From: Corythucha ciliata
Taxonomy: Eukaryota; Arthropoda; Insecta; Hemiptera; Tingidae
DNA: 64,000 bases
NCBI GenBank assembly: GCA_038030265.1
Contig: CM075941.1
Location: 58,071,952 to 58,135,951, forward strand
Direction: 5' to 3'
Part shown: piece by piece, positions 35,729 through 46,329 of the stretch
How the letters are laid out: the number at the start of each line of letters is the position of its first letter
Position numbering within the stretch: position 1 is the first letter of the stretch
The notes under the pieces: model-generated
What the model was told of the DNA's origin: nothing
Database searches by the model: none
Seen by the model: the letters and a program-made list of their open reading frames with translations, nothing else
Position numbers and translations under genes: made by a program

Positions 35729-36304
35729 GAACAGGGAGGATTTGATTCACAAGACGATCTATTTAGTTGTGTTGACGTTGAGAGCGTGGACACACCTGCT
35801 GTCACTCAGCTTTTCACGAAAAGCATCTTTCATTTGCGTTTCCGAAAAGGACGCGCAGTGAGCAGGTGAATTTTTGACAAATCGAAATTGCACAGAAAAA
35901 AATCTAATATTTTGTTGTTTTCAAAGAATACTGCAGACAATTGGGCTCCCTCCGGTTCAGCAGACATATCTTGTCATTCCACTGAGCCCACAGACTCGAC
36001 GTCATCGTTGAATTCAGAGCTGGGACTTCACCATGATTTAGAATTCCCTATCGTGGGTGATTTCCCACAATTCGTGAGAATAAAACACTTGTACTCGGAT
36101 AATGAATGTAATCAGTTTTATTTCGAGTGCACTCGATTTTCAACAATAGATTTCAATGACCATTTGTTTGCGTACGAAGTTGAGGACATGCGGGAAAAAT
36201 GTTTTTTCACCCACTCGCTTATTTCCGAATTCCCCTTCCCCAATACTTTCTGTGCCTTGGATAATAACAAAATGTACGTTGTACTCCGAAATTCAATAGA
36301 CTAA
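35729..36304 (+). pseudogene. C-terminal remnant of an unidentified TE-type protein
   Basis: A possible exon (about 35,729-35,864, ending at a GTGAAT donor) precedes an open stretch from about 35,930 to the stop at 36,302. It encodes a Ser/Thr-rich linker and then FPQFVRIKHLYSDNECNQFYFECTRFSTIDFN...HLFAYEV, ending NNKMYVVLRNSID. The alternating hydrophobic/aromatic pattern resembles the short beta-rich C-terminal domains I recall from repetitive invertebrate proteins, but I cannot name the family. It is antisense to, and inside, the large intron of the Harbinger partner gene, so it is likely an older insertion. Confidence 0.4.
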
Positions 36305-36663
36305 TTGTACAATAGCAGCAGAAAATGTATTGTAATTTATCGCATATTGCTTTGTATATTAATGATAATAATATTAAAAATCATAATAAATGTTTTGAGT
36401 GGAAATGCTGAGTTGGAGAGGTACGATTGGTCGAGGAAATACATGCGAAACTCCCCCTGAAGACTCTACTCCACGGCCCACGAAACTAGTTCATGCGTAT
36501 CTCGCGCTAGGGTGGACCGATTTTCACGAATCTTTTTGCATTTTTCTACAAATAATGATACTTAGGGCGAATACACAACGACTTTAAAAAAATCCATCAA
36601 TTTTAGTAATTTTATTTTACTTATTGTTTTAACAATTCAAACAAAATTATTAAATTGAATGAC

Positions 36664-37366
36664 TTTTTTTTTCTTTTTTTTTTTTTTTTGAGGGCTCGGA
36701 CGGTCTCCCGACTCCGAAGGTGCCAAAAGCCTTTCGGCCCATACACCATACCCACTTGGGGCCCGGACTCGGGAGAGCCTAGTACGGCTCCTCAAACCTA
36801 TTTATCCTTTCCAGCAAACTCAGGAGACGGGTCCCATTCTCCTTTGAGAAGCTGGTGAAGGGTATCCTATCGTCACCAAAAATGGTGTATCTGGCCGCCG
36901 CGTAGCCGTCACACTCGCATACGACGTGCTCCGCGGTTTCTTCAGCCTCCCCACACCTTTCGCAGTCGGGCTCCCCTACTGCCCCCATGATTGACAAATG
37001 CCTATTAAGGGCGTAATGCCCTGTATACATCCCTACTATCCGCCTAAGCTTAACCCGTGTTAGTCCCAGCAACCATGCCGAAGCTTCCTGGTCTTCCTCA
37101 TTGATTCCCAGTTTTGCTTGCCGGCCCCGGGGCTTGGTCACTGGCCCAGGCCCTTATCTCCCTCAAGACCACCCTGCGGGCAATGCCCACCGATGGTTCA
37201 GGTCCTATTACCGGCTGGTCCGCGCCACGCTTGGCCAGCTCGTCTGCTTTTTCATTTCCCTGCCATCCTCTATGACCCGGGATCCATCCCAACGTTAGGG
37301 AGTTCCCTTCACCCTGGAGGTCCCGTATCCCTACTCTGCAACTCGCCACGGCCGCTGAGTCCACCA
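36664..37366 (-). mobile_element. R1-like LINE, 5'-truncated 3' end (LINE-3)
   Basis: Nearly identical to 15,764-16,470, including the T-rich tail (poly(A) on the minus strand). Flanked by AAATTGAATGAC (36,652-36,663) and AAATTGAAGGAC (37,367-37,378), a 12-bp target duplication with one mismatch. It inserted into one arm of the palindromic MITE. Confidence 0.9.
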
Positions 37367-37367
37367 A
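36779..37367 (-). pseudogene. R1-like LINE RNase H end and zinc knuckle
   Basis: Two overlapping frames. The upstream one (37,367-37,098) covers the end of RNase H with GHRGWQGNEKADELAKRG. The second (37,141-36,779) carries CERCGEAEETAEHVVCEC, which keeps the complete C-x2-C-H-C knuckle that the 15.9-kb copy has partly lost. A small deletion near 37,120 shifts the frame. Confidence 0.85.
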
Positions 37368-37510
37368 AATTGAAGGACTACTTTTTCATCAAGTCGTTTT
37401 CTAATCGCCCTTGCCTTAATTATTTGAAGTAAAATGCAAAATTATTCGTGAATATCGGTCCACCCTAGCGCGAGATACGCATGAACTCGATTCGCGGGCC
37501 GTGGAGTAGA

Positions 37511-37990
37511 CCAAGGAATGTTCTTCGGGCGAACAATAGAACCGATGATCAGGCCAAAGCAAACCGAGGAATGTTCATCGGGTGAACAATAGGACCGACG
37601 ATCAGGCGAAAGCAAACCGAGGAATGTTCATCGGGCGTACAATAGGACCGATGATCAGGCCAAAGCAAACTGAGCAATGTTCATCGGGCGAACAATCGGA
37701 CCGATGATCAGGCCAATGCAAACTGAGGAATGTTCATCGGGTGAGAACTCGGACCGATGATCAGGCCAAAGCAAACTGAGGAGTGTTCATCGGGTGAATA
37801 ATAGGGCCGATGGTCAGGCCAAAGTGAACCGAGGAGTATTCATCGGGTGCATCCAAAGTCTGATGAATTGGCACGATGATCGGTTCAACATGTACCGATA
37901 GCATTCATCGGGTGAAAACCCTAAAGGCCATTTCGACCTGATCATCGGGCATTATGATTTTGACCCGATGGTCAGGCGAATATTGACCCG
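37511..37990 (+). repeat. 53-bp tandem repeat, about 8-9 units
   Basis: Units contain GGAATGTTCATCGGGYGAAC, then GGACCGATGATCAGGCCAAA. The first six are regular; the last ones (after about 37,820) are degenerate. It starts exactly at the MITE edge and ends at exon 4 of the Harbinger partner gene, where the expected donor is not found. Confidence 0.85.
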
Positions 37991-39143
37991 ACGAAGGCCT
38001 TTATTTCTATCAGTGCAGGGGCCCTTCGGAGATTTGGCGACTGGTGGTAGCTCGATCGAGGAGCTCAGTGGCCTTCTTAATTAAATTTGTTTCTCCCTCT
38101 AGAGTAGGTTTCTTTAGGCTAGTAGGCTTTGGACCGCCGACATCGTCTGATTCCTGTGAACAACGCGTCAAGTTATGTGACAAGGAGCGCAGTATGGCAT
38201 GACTAGCGTTCGTTACTTACACAATCGGAATTGAGACGCCGTCGCTTCCTGGACGAGTTGCCACTTGAAGACGATATTGGTGGTGACATAACGTCTCTTT
38301 CCAGCGGGTTATCCTGCATGAAATAAGGACAGAACATAAAATCCAGGTAGTCCACCTACAGAACAAAATTTCACCACTTCTGGTCTACTTATTGACCGAT
38401 TCCCCTGATTCGTGGAAAAATGACATATTACAATAATGTAGGTATGCCCCAACGAACAAAAAGTTCCAGTACGATTGTAAAAAGTTCCAATTGAGTCAGA
38501 ATGCCACGATGATTGATTGGAAATTAATACATAACCAGAACATAAGTGAATGGGTGCGTCAATGGTACTCACACTGTCACCCGATACGGTAAATGAAATG
38601 GTCTCGTCTGATGGCCGTCTCAAGTACGCCATTTCGATTTCCTGTTAACAATTTTGACTAATATTAGGAACAAGAAACCACTATTTGCATCAAGTTTAAT
38701 ATCTACCTACCTTGTCCATGTCAAGGGTGAAAGGCCCCAAAATGCCATCGCCGATTTGGCTAACCGAAAAGGCCAATGGGCCCAAGGGTTCGACCGACGG
38801 CAGATTAGTAGTTCCGGCTCGGCTTTTAATATGGTCGTCCAAAAAAGACAACCCGTCGGACATTTCTTGCTCAAGTACTTGTCTGCCCATATGGCAATAT
38901 ATTTCAGTGTTCAAACTTGGTTCAAACGAAGCATTTTGGTTTTTTGTTTCACTTTAGTAGAGGGATTTAAGAGAGAGGGTAATAAAAATGCTTCAAATAT
39001 GTGCGAATGATTTCATACTAAGCCCCTCCATGGGCATAATAAAAAAAAAAAAATCAATTTCTTGAACTATCATTCAACCAAACAAACCTAAAACTTCACT
39101 TTTAATGTTTTTAACTACTTTGAACACCAGCTACAGTAGAAGG

Positions 39144-39174
39144 CAGGACAGAAAAGTCTCCGTGTGTACAGGGC
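39144..39174 (-). repeat. Right TIR of PIF/Harbinger element
   Basis: Inverted perfect copy of 29,669-29,699, followed by TTAA at 39,175. Confidence 0.95.
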
Positions 39175-39210
39175 TTAACACCACAGCGCACCACAGTTAC
39201 TACAGTTATA

Positions 39211-39348
39211 GCGTTTCCCATTTAAACGAAATTCCGCATTTGGGCAGTTCATTTCCACCCGTCCACTCTTAATTAAATCATATGTTACTGGAGAAGACGG
39301 GTGGAAATGAATTGCCGCGTTGCAGAATTTTGTGCAAATGGGAAACGC
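39211..39348. repeat. Short fold-back element (MITE-like)
   Basis: Arms of about 53 bases, GCGTTTCCCATTT...TTCATTTCCACCCGTC and its imperfect inverse, with a ~30-base loop. It lies just outside the Harbinger right end. No clear target duplication. Confidence 0.7.
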
Positions 39349-39630
39349 CATTAGTGTATCTGTACACGCGTTGGTTGTCACGCAGGCTTTTTAAGGGGTC
39401 AGAATTGTGCGTCACGTTTGAAAGTTGTCGCTTCCAATTAGCTGCGATGTGTCTGAAATGTCGAATTAGATAAAACTTGAAGACAAGTTGTTGAAAATGA
39501 GTGTAAGGAGAAGGGAAAGGACCTAACATTTTATAATTTGAGAGGATCTTTTAATTCGAAATGCTTTCAAGAGGGCACAGAACGAAATACGAGTTAATCC
39601 TCAATGCAGGAATATCATTTGCACGCTCCT

Positions 39631-39740
39631 CTTTCTTCTTCTTCTTCTTCTTCTTCTTCTTCTTCTTCTTCTTCTTCTTCTTCTTCTTCTTCTTCTTCTT
39701 CTTCTTCTTCTTCTTCTTCTTCTTCTTCTCCTTCTTCTTC
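39631..39740 (+). repeat. (CTT)n microsatellite
   Basis: About 36 nearly perfect trinucleotide units. Poly-Ser, poly-Phe and poly-Lys frames over it are not genes. Confidence 0.98.
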
Positions 39741-40389
39741 ATTTACTTTCTTTCAGTTAATTCTTAGAGGCAAGAACTTCCATCATTTTGATGATTCGCC
39801 CTCTTGTCGAGGGATGAAATAGGAGGAAACGAGGTGGAAAAAAAAAGAAAAGAAAAAAGAGGGTGAAAGAAAAACTAGGGCAGTGAGAGGCTGAAGGAAT
39901 TGGATGTAAGCGGATCTTATTATTTTTGTTTTTTTCTTCTTTTTTTTTTTCTTCGCCATGTTTTTTATTTCTTCTATCCCCCCCCCCCAGCGTCCTATAA
40001 TTACACTGGGTTGGTTAGATGAATGCGCTGGCTGTTTGTCTCCGTGACAGGGTGTAGGTGCAATGCAAACGCAAACTTTTACCCAATTTAAGGGACAGTG
40101 GTGGGCCACTCAATGATGTTGGGAAGGAAACCGCGTACATTGGTCAATTGGGCATATCTCACACGAGACTCATACGTTCGGCTCAAATCGGAATACTCAG
40201 AAAAAATGACCCCAAAAATCTCTCAGTTGGCGATTTTTAGGGGAAACGGCTAAAATTTAGAAATGGATAAAACCGTGTATCGTGGGGTCTCTGGCGGACC
40301 TACACCTATCAGGGCCCAATCGCGTAAATCTCCAAGAGGCCCCTAAAGTCTCTGTATGAACAAGACATATAATTTTATCTTACCCTTTT
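39741..40389. other. No gene recognised
   Basis: A-rich and T-rich tracts, a C-run at 39,979-39,990 and unique-looking sequence up to the start of the minisatellite. Confidence 0.5.
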
Positions 40390-41955
40390 CCTTATTTTAG
40401 CCACGAATTACCTCTATTTCACCTTTTCTATCCTCTAATGAGCGCATTATGACCAGTTTAAGCCGAGAATTTATCAATTCTAGCCACTAATGAGTGCTTT
40501 TTGTCAACTTTACCCGCAAATCAGCGCTTATTTTCTCAATTTTGGCCGCGTTTATCGTTCTTCTCAGCCGCAGATTAACAGTTTTGTACCCCACTCCCAT
40601 AACCATGAATTTGCGCATTTTCTCAACTTTAGCAGCGAAGTAGCTTTTTTATCCCGTGAGCGAGTTTCTTAATTTTCCAACGAGTTTTGGAGCTTTCCTC
40701 AATTTTAGCAGCAAATTAGCGATTTTTTCACTTTTCTTAGCTGGGCATTAGCACTTTTCTCAGTTTTAGCTGAAAATTAGAGTTTTTCTTAAGTGTTTTC
40801 CTCAATATTAGCCGCGAAATAGAGGGCTTTTCACAAATTAGGAATTTGTTGGTTCACCATATGCTATGCTTGAGCGATTTTTCTCAGTTTAACCCGCGCA
40901 TTAGCAGTTTTTTCACTCATTGCCATGAATTCGCGCTTTTTCTCCATTTCTGCCTCAAAAGTTGCATTCAGAAGCCGCGAATGGCGTATTTATTCAGTTT
41001 TGACGCAAATTAGATTGTTTCTCAATTTTAGCCGCGAATCAGCACATTTTAAAATCTCTTAATTTTGTCCAGACTAATTATTTATTTTCTAAATATTACC
41101 CACAAATTAGCGGTTTTTTCACATTTTAGCACCAAATTAGCAATTTTATAATACTTTTGGGTACAACTTATTGCTTCTTCTCAGTTCTAGCCCGTGAATC
41201 AGGATTGTTTTTACTTATAACCGTGCATGAATGTGCGGTTTTTCTGAATTTTAGCCCCAAAGTTGCCTTCAGATTAAGGCGCGTATTTAAATTAAAAATT
41301 TCACCACACTTTACACAAAAATTAGTGATGTTCCTGAATTTTAGAAGTGAATTGCCGCTTTTTCTAAATTTTAGCTGCCGTAGCGTTTCCAACCCGTGCA
41401 TTAGGTACCGACTTCTCTCAATATTTGCCAAGAATCAAAATTGCATTTTCCTCAATTTAAAGCTGCAAATTAGCAATTTTTTTCCATTTTTAGCTGAGAA
41501 TTCCCCAATTTGAACTGAAAATTAGCGTTTTTTTCAAATTTAGCTGCGCTAATTAGTGATTTGTTTCTCAATTTTAGCCACGAATTAGTGATTTTCTTCA
41601 TTTGCATCCGCGAATTAACGTTTTTCCTCACCTACATCCGCCAATTGCATGTTAGCGGTTTTCCCCAATATCAGCTGTGGAATAGCAGCGTTTTACGCAA
41701 ATTTTGCGACGATTTAGCACCTATTCCCTTTTTTATACTCGAAAGGGCGATTTTTCGCAATTTCAGTTGTGAATTGGTCATTTTTGTACAATTTTAACCT
41801 GAAAGCGTATTTTTTTTGGGCCAACCGCGGGGTTGGCCCAAAAACAACAATTTTGCGTTGATTTCCACAATTTATTCGTAGAATGGCCTCCATGCACCGC
41901 GAATTACCGATTTTCCCTCAATTTTAGTCTGGAAGTTGCCTCCGCGAGACCACGC
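40390..41955 (-). repeat. A-family minisatellite, reverse orientation (copy 2 of dispersed segment)
   Basis: Reverse A units in the same order as 26,104-27,840, including the CCACTCCCATAACCATGAATTTGCG landmark split here around 40,590-40,612. Frames rich in FLNF...E are products of the repeat. Confidence 0.85.
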
Positions 41956-42161
41956 ATACCCGGGACGAACGCGGACCTTTTCGGGCTGCTTGAAGTCGAG
42001 AAATTCTGCTAAACGTAACTTCAACGAGAAACGTATATTTTTGGACATTTTAATGAAGCTCTTTAGAGCGTTGGTATACTAGTGCCCCTTTGTTCGCATA
42101 CTTGTAGCTCTGGGGGGGGGGGATCTATCCTCCATATCCCCCCCCCGTACCTACGACCCTG
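41956..42161. repeat. Right part of dispersed segment, copy 2
   Basis: Homologous to 28,330-28,573; ends CCGTACCTACGACCCTG at 42,161. Central parts present in copy 1 are shortened. Confidence 0.7.
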
Positions 42162-42396
42162 TAGTCTGCCACCGTGTGCCTGGGGCATTTGCCTCCTGTA
42201 GCTCGTCAAACTCACTAAATCTGGGAAAGTTTCACTAACCGGAAGAATGTAGTGATGAAACTGATCATATTCGACAGGTTTTATGGAGATGATTACAAAT
42301 ACGATCGTCTGCTGTTGTCTGCCTGGGGCATTCGCCCTCAGTGACCAGTCAGACTGCACAGAAGGAAAACTGGGAGATCATAGTCCTTAAACTAGT

Positions 42397-42590
42397 CCAG
42401 TGGCGGATTTACGGAGTGGATTTTGGGGGGTTTAAACCCCCCCTCCCCCTTAGAAGATGGCATCCACCAAAAATTTGTTGATAGTCATTCCAGAGATTTC
42501 TTCTATTACTTTTCATCGACCAAAGGGCGACTGTTGAAGGGGAATCTGCACAGAATGATGGTTTCTCGACGAAGGGGCAATATTAGAAGT
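42397..42590 (+). mobile_element. hAT-type element left end (partner end not found)
   Basis: CAGTGGCGGATTTACGG followed by a G-rich then C-rich stretch and TTAGAAGATGG; the same family as the left end at 44,507. No matching right end or duplication was identified, so it may be truncated. Confidence 0.55.
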
Positions 42591-43610
42591 GCTTATATCG
42601 CGGCAAAAATCGAGAAAAAAGCTAATTCACGGATAAAAGGATAGAAAAGCCGCTTGTACACGTCTAAAACTGAGACAAGCCGCTACTTCCCGCCTAAAAT
42701 TGATGTCAAACGCTCATTTGCAGCAAAAATAAAGATGATTAAATAATTGATTCGTCGCTAATTCAGGCAGAAAGCGCTTATCCGCTGCTAAAATTGCGTT
42801 GATTCACGGCCAATATTACAACAGGTGCTCATTCGCGGAGCTGAAATGGAGATAAACGCTAATTCACGGATTTTTTTGAAAATCCTCCAGTTCGAAGGTG
42901 AAATTGAGTAGAACCGGTGATTCAGGCGTGAAATCAACGTTTAATTCACGGTTAAAATTAGGATATATTGCTCAGCTAAAACTAGGAAAACAAAACGCTA
43001 ATTCGCTGCTAGAATTGTGGAACCGAGATAACTTGCGGCTAAAACGGTGATAAACGCTACTTCGCATGACTAAGGATGGGTTTATCAATCACTGGATACC
43101 TTGATGGAGTATCTCTCGAATAACTTTACATTACTGTTTACTGAAAGGCCCATAGCAATCAAACTTATCCAAGGTTTGTCTGTAGAATAAGTGCATTCAT
43201 TATCGCACTCTAAAAGAAGTGAAGAAAAAAGCTAAAATTAGAGGAATAAAACGTTAACTTGTGACTAAAACTGAGACGAACCGCTAATTGCGGTCTGAAA
43301 TGTGGAGGAAGAGCTCATTCGCTGCTAAAAATTGAGTGAGTTCGCGGCTGAAGATGGCAAGAAGCGCTTATTCGCCGTTGAAACGAAGAGAAACGATAAA
43401 TCGCTGATCAATTTGAGAAAATCCACTAATTCACGGCTAAAATTGAAGAAATGCGGTGATTCGCGTCTGAAATGAAGAAAGAATTCTCGGCTAAAATTGA
43501 GAAAAACACTTAGATCGCGGCAAAAATTGGGAAAAATCGCTAATTCATGGTTAAAATTGAGAAAATGCCAATTATTGGTTCCTACACATAGAGGCATGTT
43601 TGCGGCTGAA
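42591..43610 (+). repeat. A-family minisatellite, forward orientation
   Basis: Forward A units with moderate divergence, interrupted near 43,080-43,200 by about 120 bases of other sequence. Confidence 0.8.
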
Positions 43611-43761
43611 ACTCAGAGCGGTAGATACCGCTTTCGCTGATCTGACACTACTGAACAGTCAATCTTTCAGATTTTCGTTCTCCGAACAGAAAAACAAAAA
43701 CACCTGAAATCCCCAGCTTAGTGGTAAAATTTCCAGTTCTTGGTCAAAACCACAAATTTCA

Positions 43762-43962
43762 GGTCGGTCGTCCACTGGAAGCGTTTTCGAGCGGCGCTAC
43801 AACGAGCGTACATCCCAAAGCCTCAAATTGAATGTGACATCGTCCACTGCAGGCTTATAGCAGCAGTGAATTCAATGTATGTATTTGTATGTACGTTCGA
43901 TGTCGCTCGTTGTAGCGCTGTGTAGCGCAGCTCGATAACACTTCCGCAGTGGACGACCGGCC
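43762..43962. mobile_element. MITE of 201 bp with long inverted ends
   Basis: Ends GGTCGGTCGTCCACTG and its inverse CAGTGGACGACCGGCC. Complementarity continues inward through GCGCTACAACGAGCG for about 60 bases. Superfamily unknown; target duplication not evident. Confidence 0.7.
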
Positions 43963-44779
43963 TTGGAGCCTACTAAAATCTCCATTTCTGTGCTAAAATC
44001 GCCATTTTGGCTCTTTAGGGCCGGTCGACAATGCCCGTTTATAAGCGATGCTATGGGTCTAAACGTTTTTGTAGGCAAAATATGCTAAACTATGATTGGG
44101 GTATAATCTCTCAAGCTCAGCTCAAGGATAAATGGAACTTTGAACCCATGTGGTCAACCTGGGCCTAAATCGCGATTAAATAGCCATTTTGACCTAGAAT
44201 CGTCAGATTCTAGGTAAGCGTCAGTTTTCAGTTGAGAGTTTTAGGGCAAATCTCGTCGATTTGTGGCGTTGGGGGCCCTAAAACAGACTGTGTTGAGGTG
44301 AAATTAAGAATTTTTATAAAGAAATATTCAGAACATTCACTTCAGGTATGAGCGAGTTAGCGACGTTTCTCAATTTCAGCCGCGAACCAGCGAATGTTTT
44401 CAATTTTAGCAGCGATTTAATTCGCGATTTTTCTCAATTTTGATCGTGAATTACCCACAAATACACATATATGTTCTGCAGAAAAAATGGTCATTTTTGC
44501 AAAGTCCAGTGGCGGATTTACGGGGTGGGTTTTGGGGGTTCAAACCCCCCTTAGAAGGTGGTGTCTGCTATAATTCGTTGATCGCCGTTCCAAGAGATTT
44601 ATTTAACTTTTCACGCACCAAAGGATTGTAAAAGAGGGAGCTGTAAAGATGACACCCCTCTATTCAACCCTCGTCAAAAATGCATCAGCCAGTGCCACAG
44701 TGCATGGATGTGTGGATGAGGCCACCATTTAGTGGGAAGGGGGGCACTGAAAGGCTTTACGACGAAAAATATGGATTTT

Positions 44780-45860
44780 TAGGTTTTAAAGCTTTCATTA
44801 GCGGCAAATATTGAGAACAAGCGCTCATTTGCCAATTAAATTAAGAAAAATACACAAATTCGAGATATCTGAAGACAACGTCGCCGACAAAACAGAGAAA
44901 ATACGCTAATGCCAAGTTTCTATAGGCCTTTAAACGACGGAAAACATTTAGAAGGCGTTCTAATGTGCTAGTCTTGGGGCAAGTATGCAGGGAAAAGCAC
45001 TAAAATTTGTGGCTGAAATAGCGAAAAAGCGCTTGCTCATAGTATAAAACTAATTAAATCGCTAATTCGTGGCTAAAAATGAAAAAAAACACTAATGTCC
45101 GGCGATAATTGAGTAAAGGCGCTAATTCGCCGCTATAAAATTGAGAAAAAGCTGCAGTCGTCCATTGCTCAGTAGGCTCAAAAACGCTAATTCGTGATTT
45201 CTCGAAGCAACAACGGGACTGAAATTGAGAAAAATCGCTGATTCACAGGTAAAATTGAGAAAACCACATAATTCGCGGCTAAAACTGAGAAAATCTGCTA
45301 AATTTCCGCCTAGAATTAAAGTAAACCGCTCATTCGCAGCTAAAATAAAGAAATACGCCAATTCGCGGAATTCCCGGCTAAAATTAAGGAAACGCGATAA
45401 TTAGCAGGTGACTTGAGAAATAATTATCGACTAAAATTGGGATAAAGCGCTTGCATTGCGGCAAAAATTAATAAAAAAGCTAATTCATGGACACAATGTC
45501 ATCAAAAACCCGCTTAGTCACTGCTAAAACTGAGACAAACCGCTAATTCCCGCCTAACATTGATGTAGAACGCTCATTTGCAGCTAAAATAATGATAATG
45601 AAATTTTAAACTCCTGTCTATTTTTGGCAAAAAGCGCTCATCATCAGCTTGAACGGAGAAAGATGCTAATTCGCGGACCAATTCGAGAAAATGCGCTAAT
45701 TCACAGCTAAGATTGAGGAATGCGGCGATTCGCGGCTAAAATTAAGAAATAATCCAACGCTATCATTGGGAATATAATTCGCGGCTAAAATGAGATATAG
45801 CGCTAATTCACGACATGTGAAGCTAAAATTGAAAAAAAAAAACGCTAATTCACAGATGTA
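44780..45860 (+). repeat. A-family minisatellite, forward, inside hAT-type element
   Basis: Roughly 35 degenerate units with AATTCGCGGCTAAAATTGAG cores. Confidence 0.8.
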
Positions 45861-46186
45861 TTCGGACATCCCGCTTGTTCACGACTTTACTGATCCTCGC
45901 TCAGTAAAGCGCTGGAGACGCTGGTGTGTTCGTTCTCATACAATTCCATGTGTTGCATTTTACACGCGGGCGCGTTTTTTTAATCGCCGCGTTTAAAAAA
46001 CGCAAGTGTGTTTGGGCCCTAGTCAGTTTTACCAATTTTTTTAGAGTTAATAGTCGCTGTTTGTCAGTTTTTACAGCGTAAACTGTCAGTATGGCCGTTG
46101 GTAGAGGGCGTGAATGGTCAAGTGTGATATTTTCGGGGCCCACGAATCCGTCTTTTTAGTCGGATTCTTCGGAAAAGTAGTTTTTA

Positions 46187-46299
46187 GGCCGGATACACAC
46201 TAGCGGTACTTGCCAAGTAATCAGCCTGAGAGTAATGAGACTGACCAACTGAAAATTGGAAAATTATTTTGTTCGTTACTTGGCAAGTGTGTAACCCGC
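46187..46299. mobile_element. Small MITE with TTTA flanks
   Basis: Inverted ends GGCCGGATACACAC and GTGTGTAACCCGC, with internal TTGCCAAGTAA / TTACTTGGCAA. TTTA lies on both sides (46,183-46,186 and 46,300-46,303). It sits between the forward A and reverse B arrays. Confidence 0.65.
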
Positions 46300-46329
46300 T
46301 TTAAAGTACGAACTCGGTTACCCATTATC

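Larger units (their letters stand above)
36465..37510. mobile_element. Palindromic MITE, split by a LINE insertion
   Basis: Inverted arms (36,465 to about 36,605 and about 37,379-37,510) begin TCTACTCCACGGCCC and stay alignable for about 130 bases, sharing ATGCGTATCTCGCGCTAGGG. Without the LINE the element would be about 330 bases and almost fully palindromic. Target duplication not clear. Confidence 0.75.
32177..38951 (-). pseudogene. Putative PIF/Harbinger partner gene (BESS-like C-terminus), spliced
   Basis: Proposed minus-strand exons: 38,951-38,711; 38,641-38,573; 38,313-38,221; 38,153-about 38,010; 32,300-32,177. The first three donors (GTAGGT, GTGAGT, GTAAGT) and all acceptors are canonical, and the joins between exons 1-4 are in phase. 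Exon 1 gives SDGLSFLDDHIKSRAG; exon 3 has a basic RKRRR stretch (possible nuclear signal); the last exon encodes DSFGKYIASSMKELTKANQI, which resembles the C-terminal BESS-like end of MADF proteins that accompany Harbinger transposases. No MADF domain is visible, and exon 4 runs into a stop at 38,010 with no clear donor beside the 53-bp repeat, so the gene is probably broken. The link of the last exon to the others is inferred. Confidence 0.5.
29669..39174 (+). mobile_element. PIF/Harbinger-type transposon, 9.5 kb, with nested insertions
   Basis: Perfect 31-bp TIRs start GCCCTGTACACACGGAGA at 29,669 and end with the inverted copy at 39,174. TTAA lies directly outside both ends, covering the TWA targets known for PIF/Harbinger. 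Inside are a plus-strand transposase (30,080-32,030) and a convergent minus-strand spliced gene (32,177-38,951), the two-gene layout known for this superfamily. Insertions in the large intron of the second gene (hAT-type element, palindromic MITE, LINE, 53-bp repeat) inflate its size. Confidence 0.85.

Noticed and set aside
39551..39822. Poly-Lys, poly-Phe and poly-Ser reading frames
   Set aside because: They are the six-frame products of one (CTT)n microsatellite.
41157..41797. Frames rich in FLNFS.ELA.FL on both strands (also at 43.3, 45.1, 58.0 and 62.7 kb)
   Set aside because: They follow the 30-bp minisatellite period and have no independent start, splice or codon signals.
45880..46017. 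GGGCCCAAACACACTTGCG-type tip as the end of a DNA element
   Set aside because: Only one end is visible; no inverted partner or duplication within reach.
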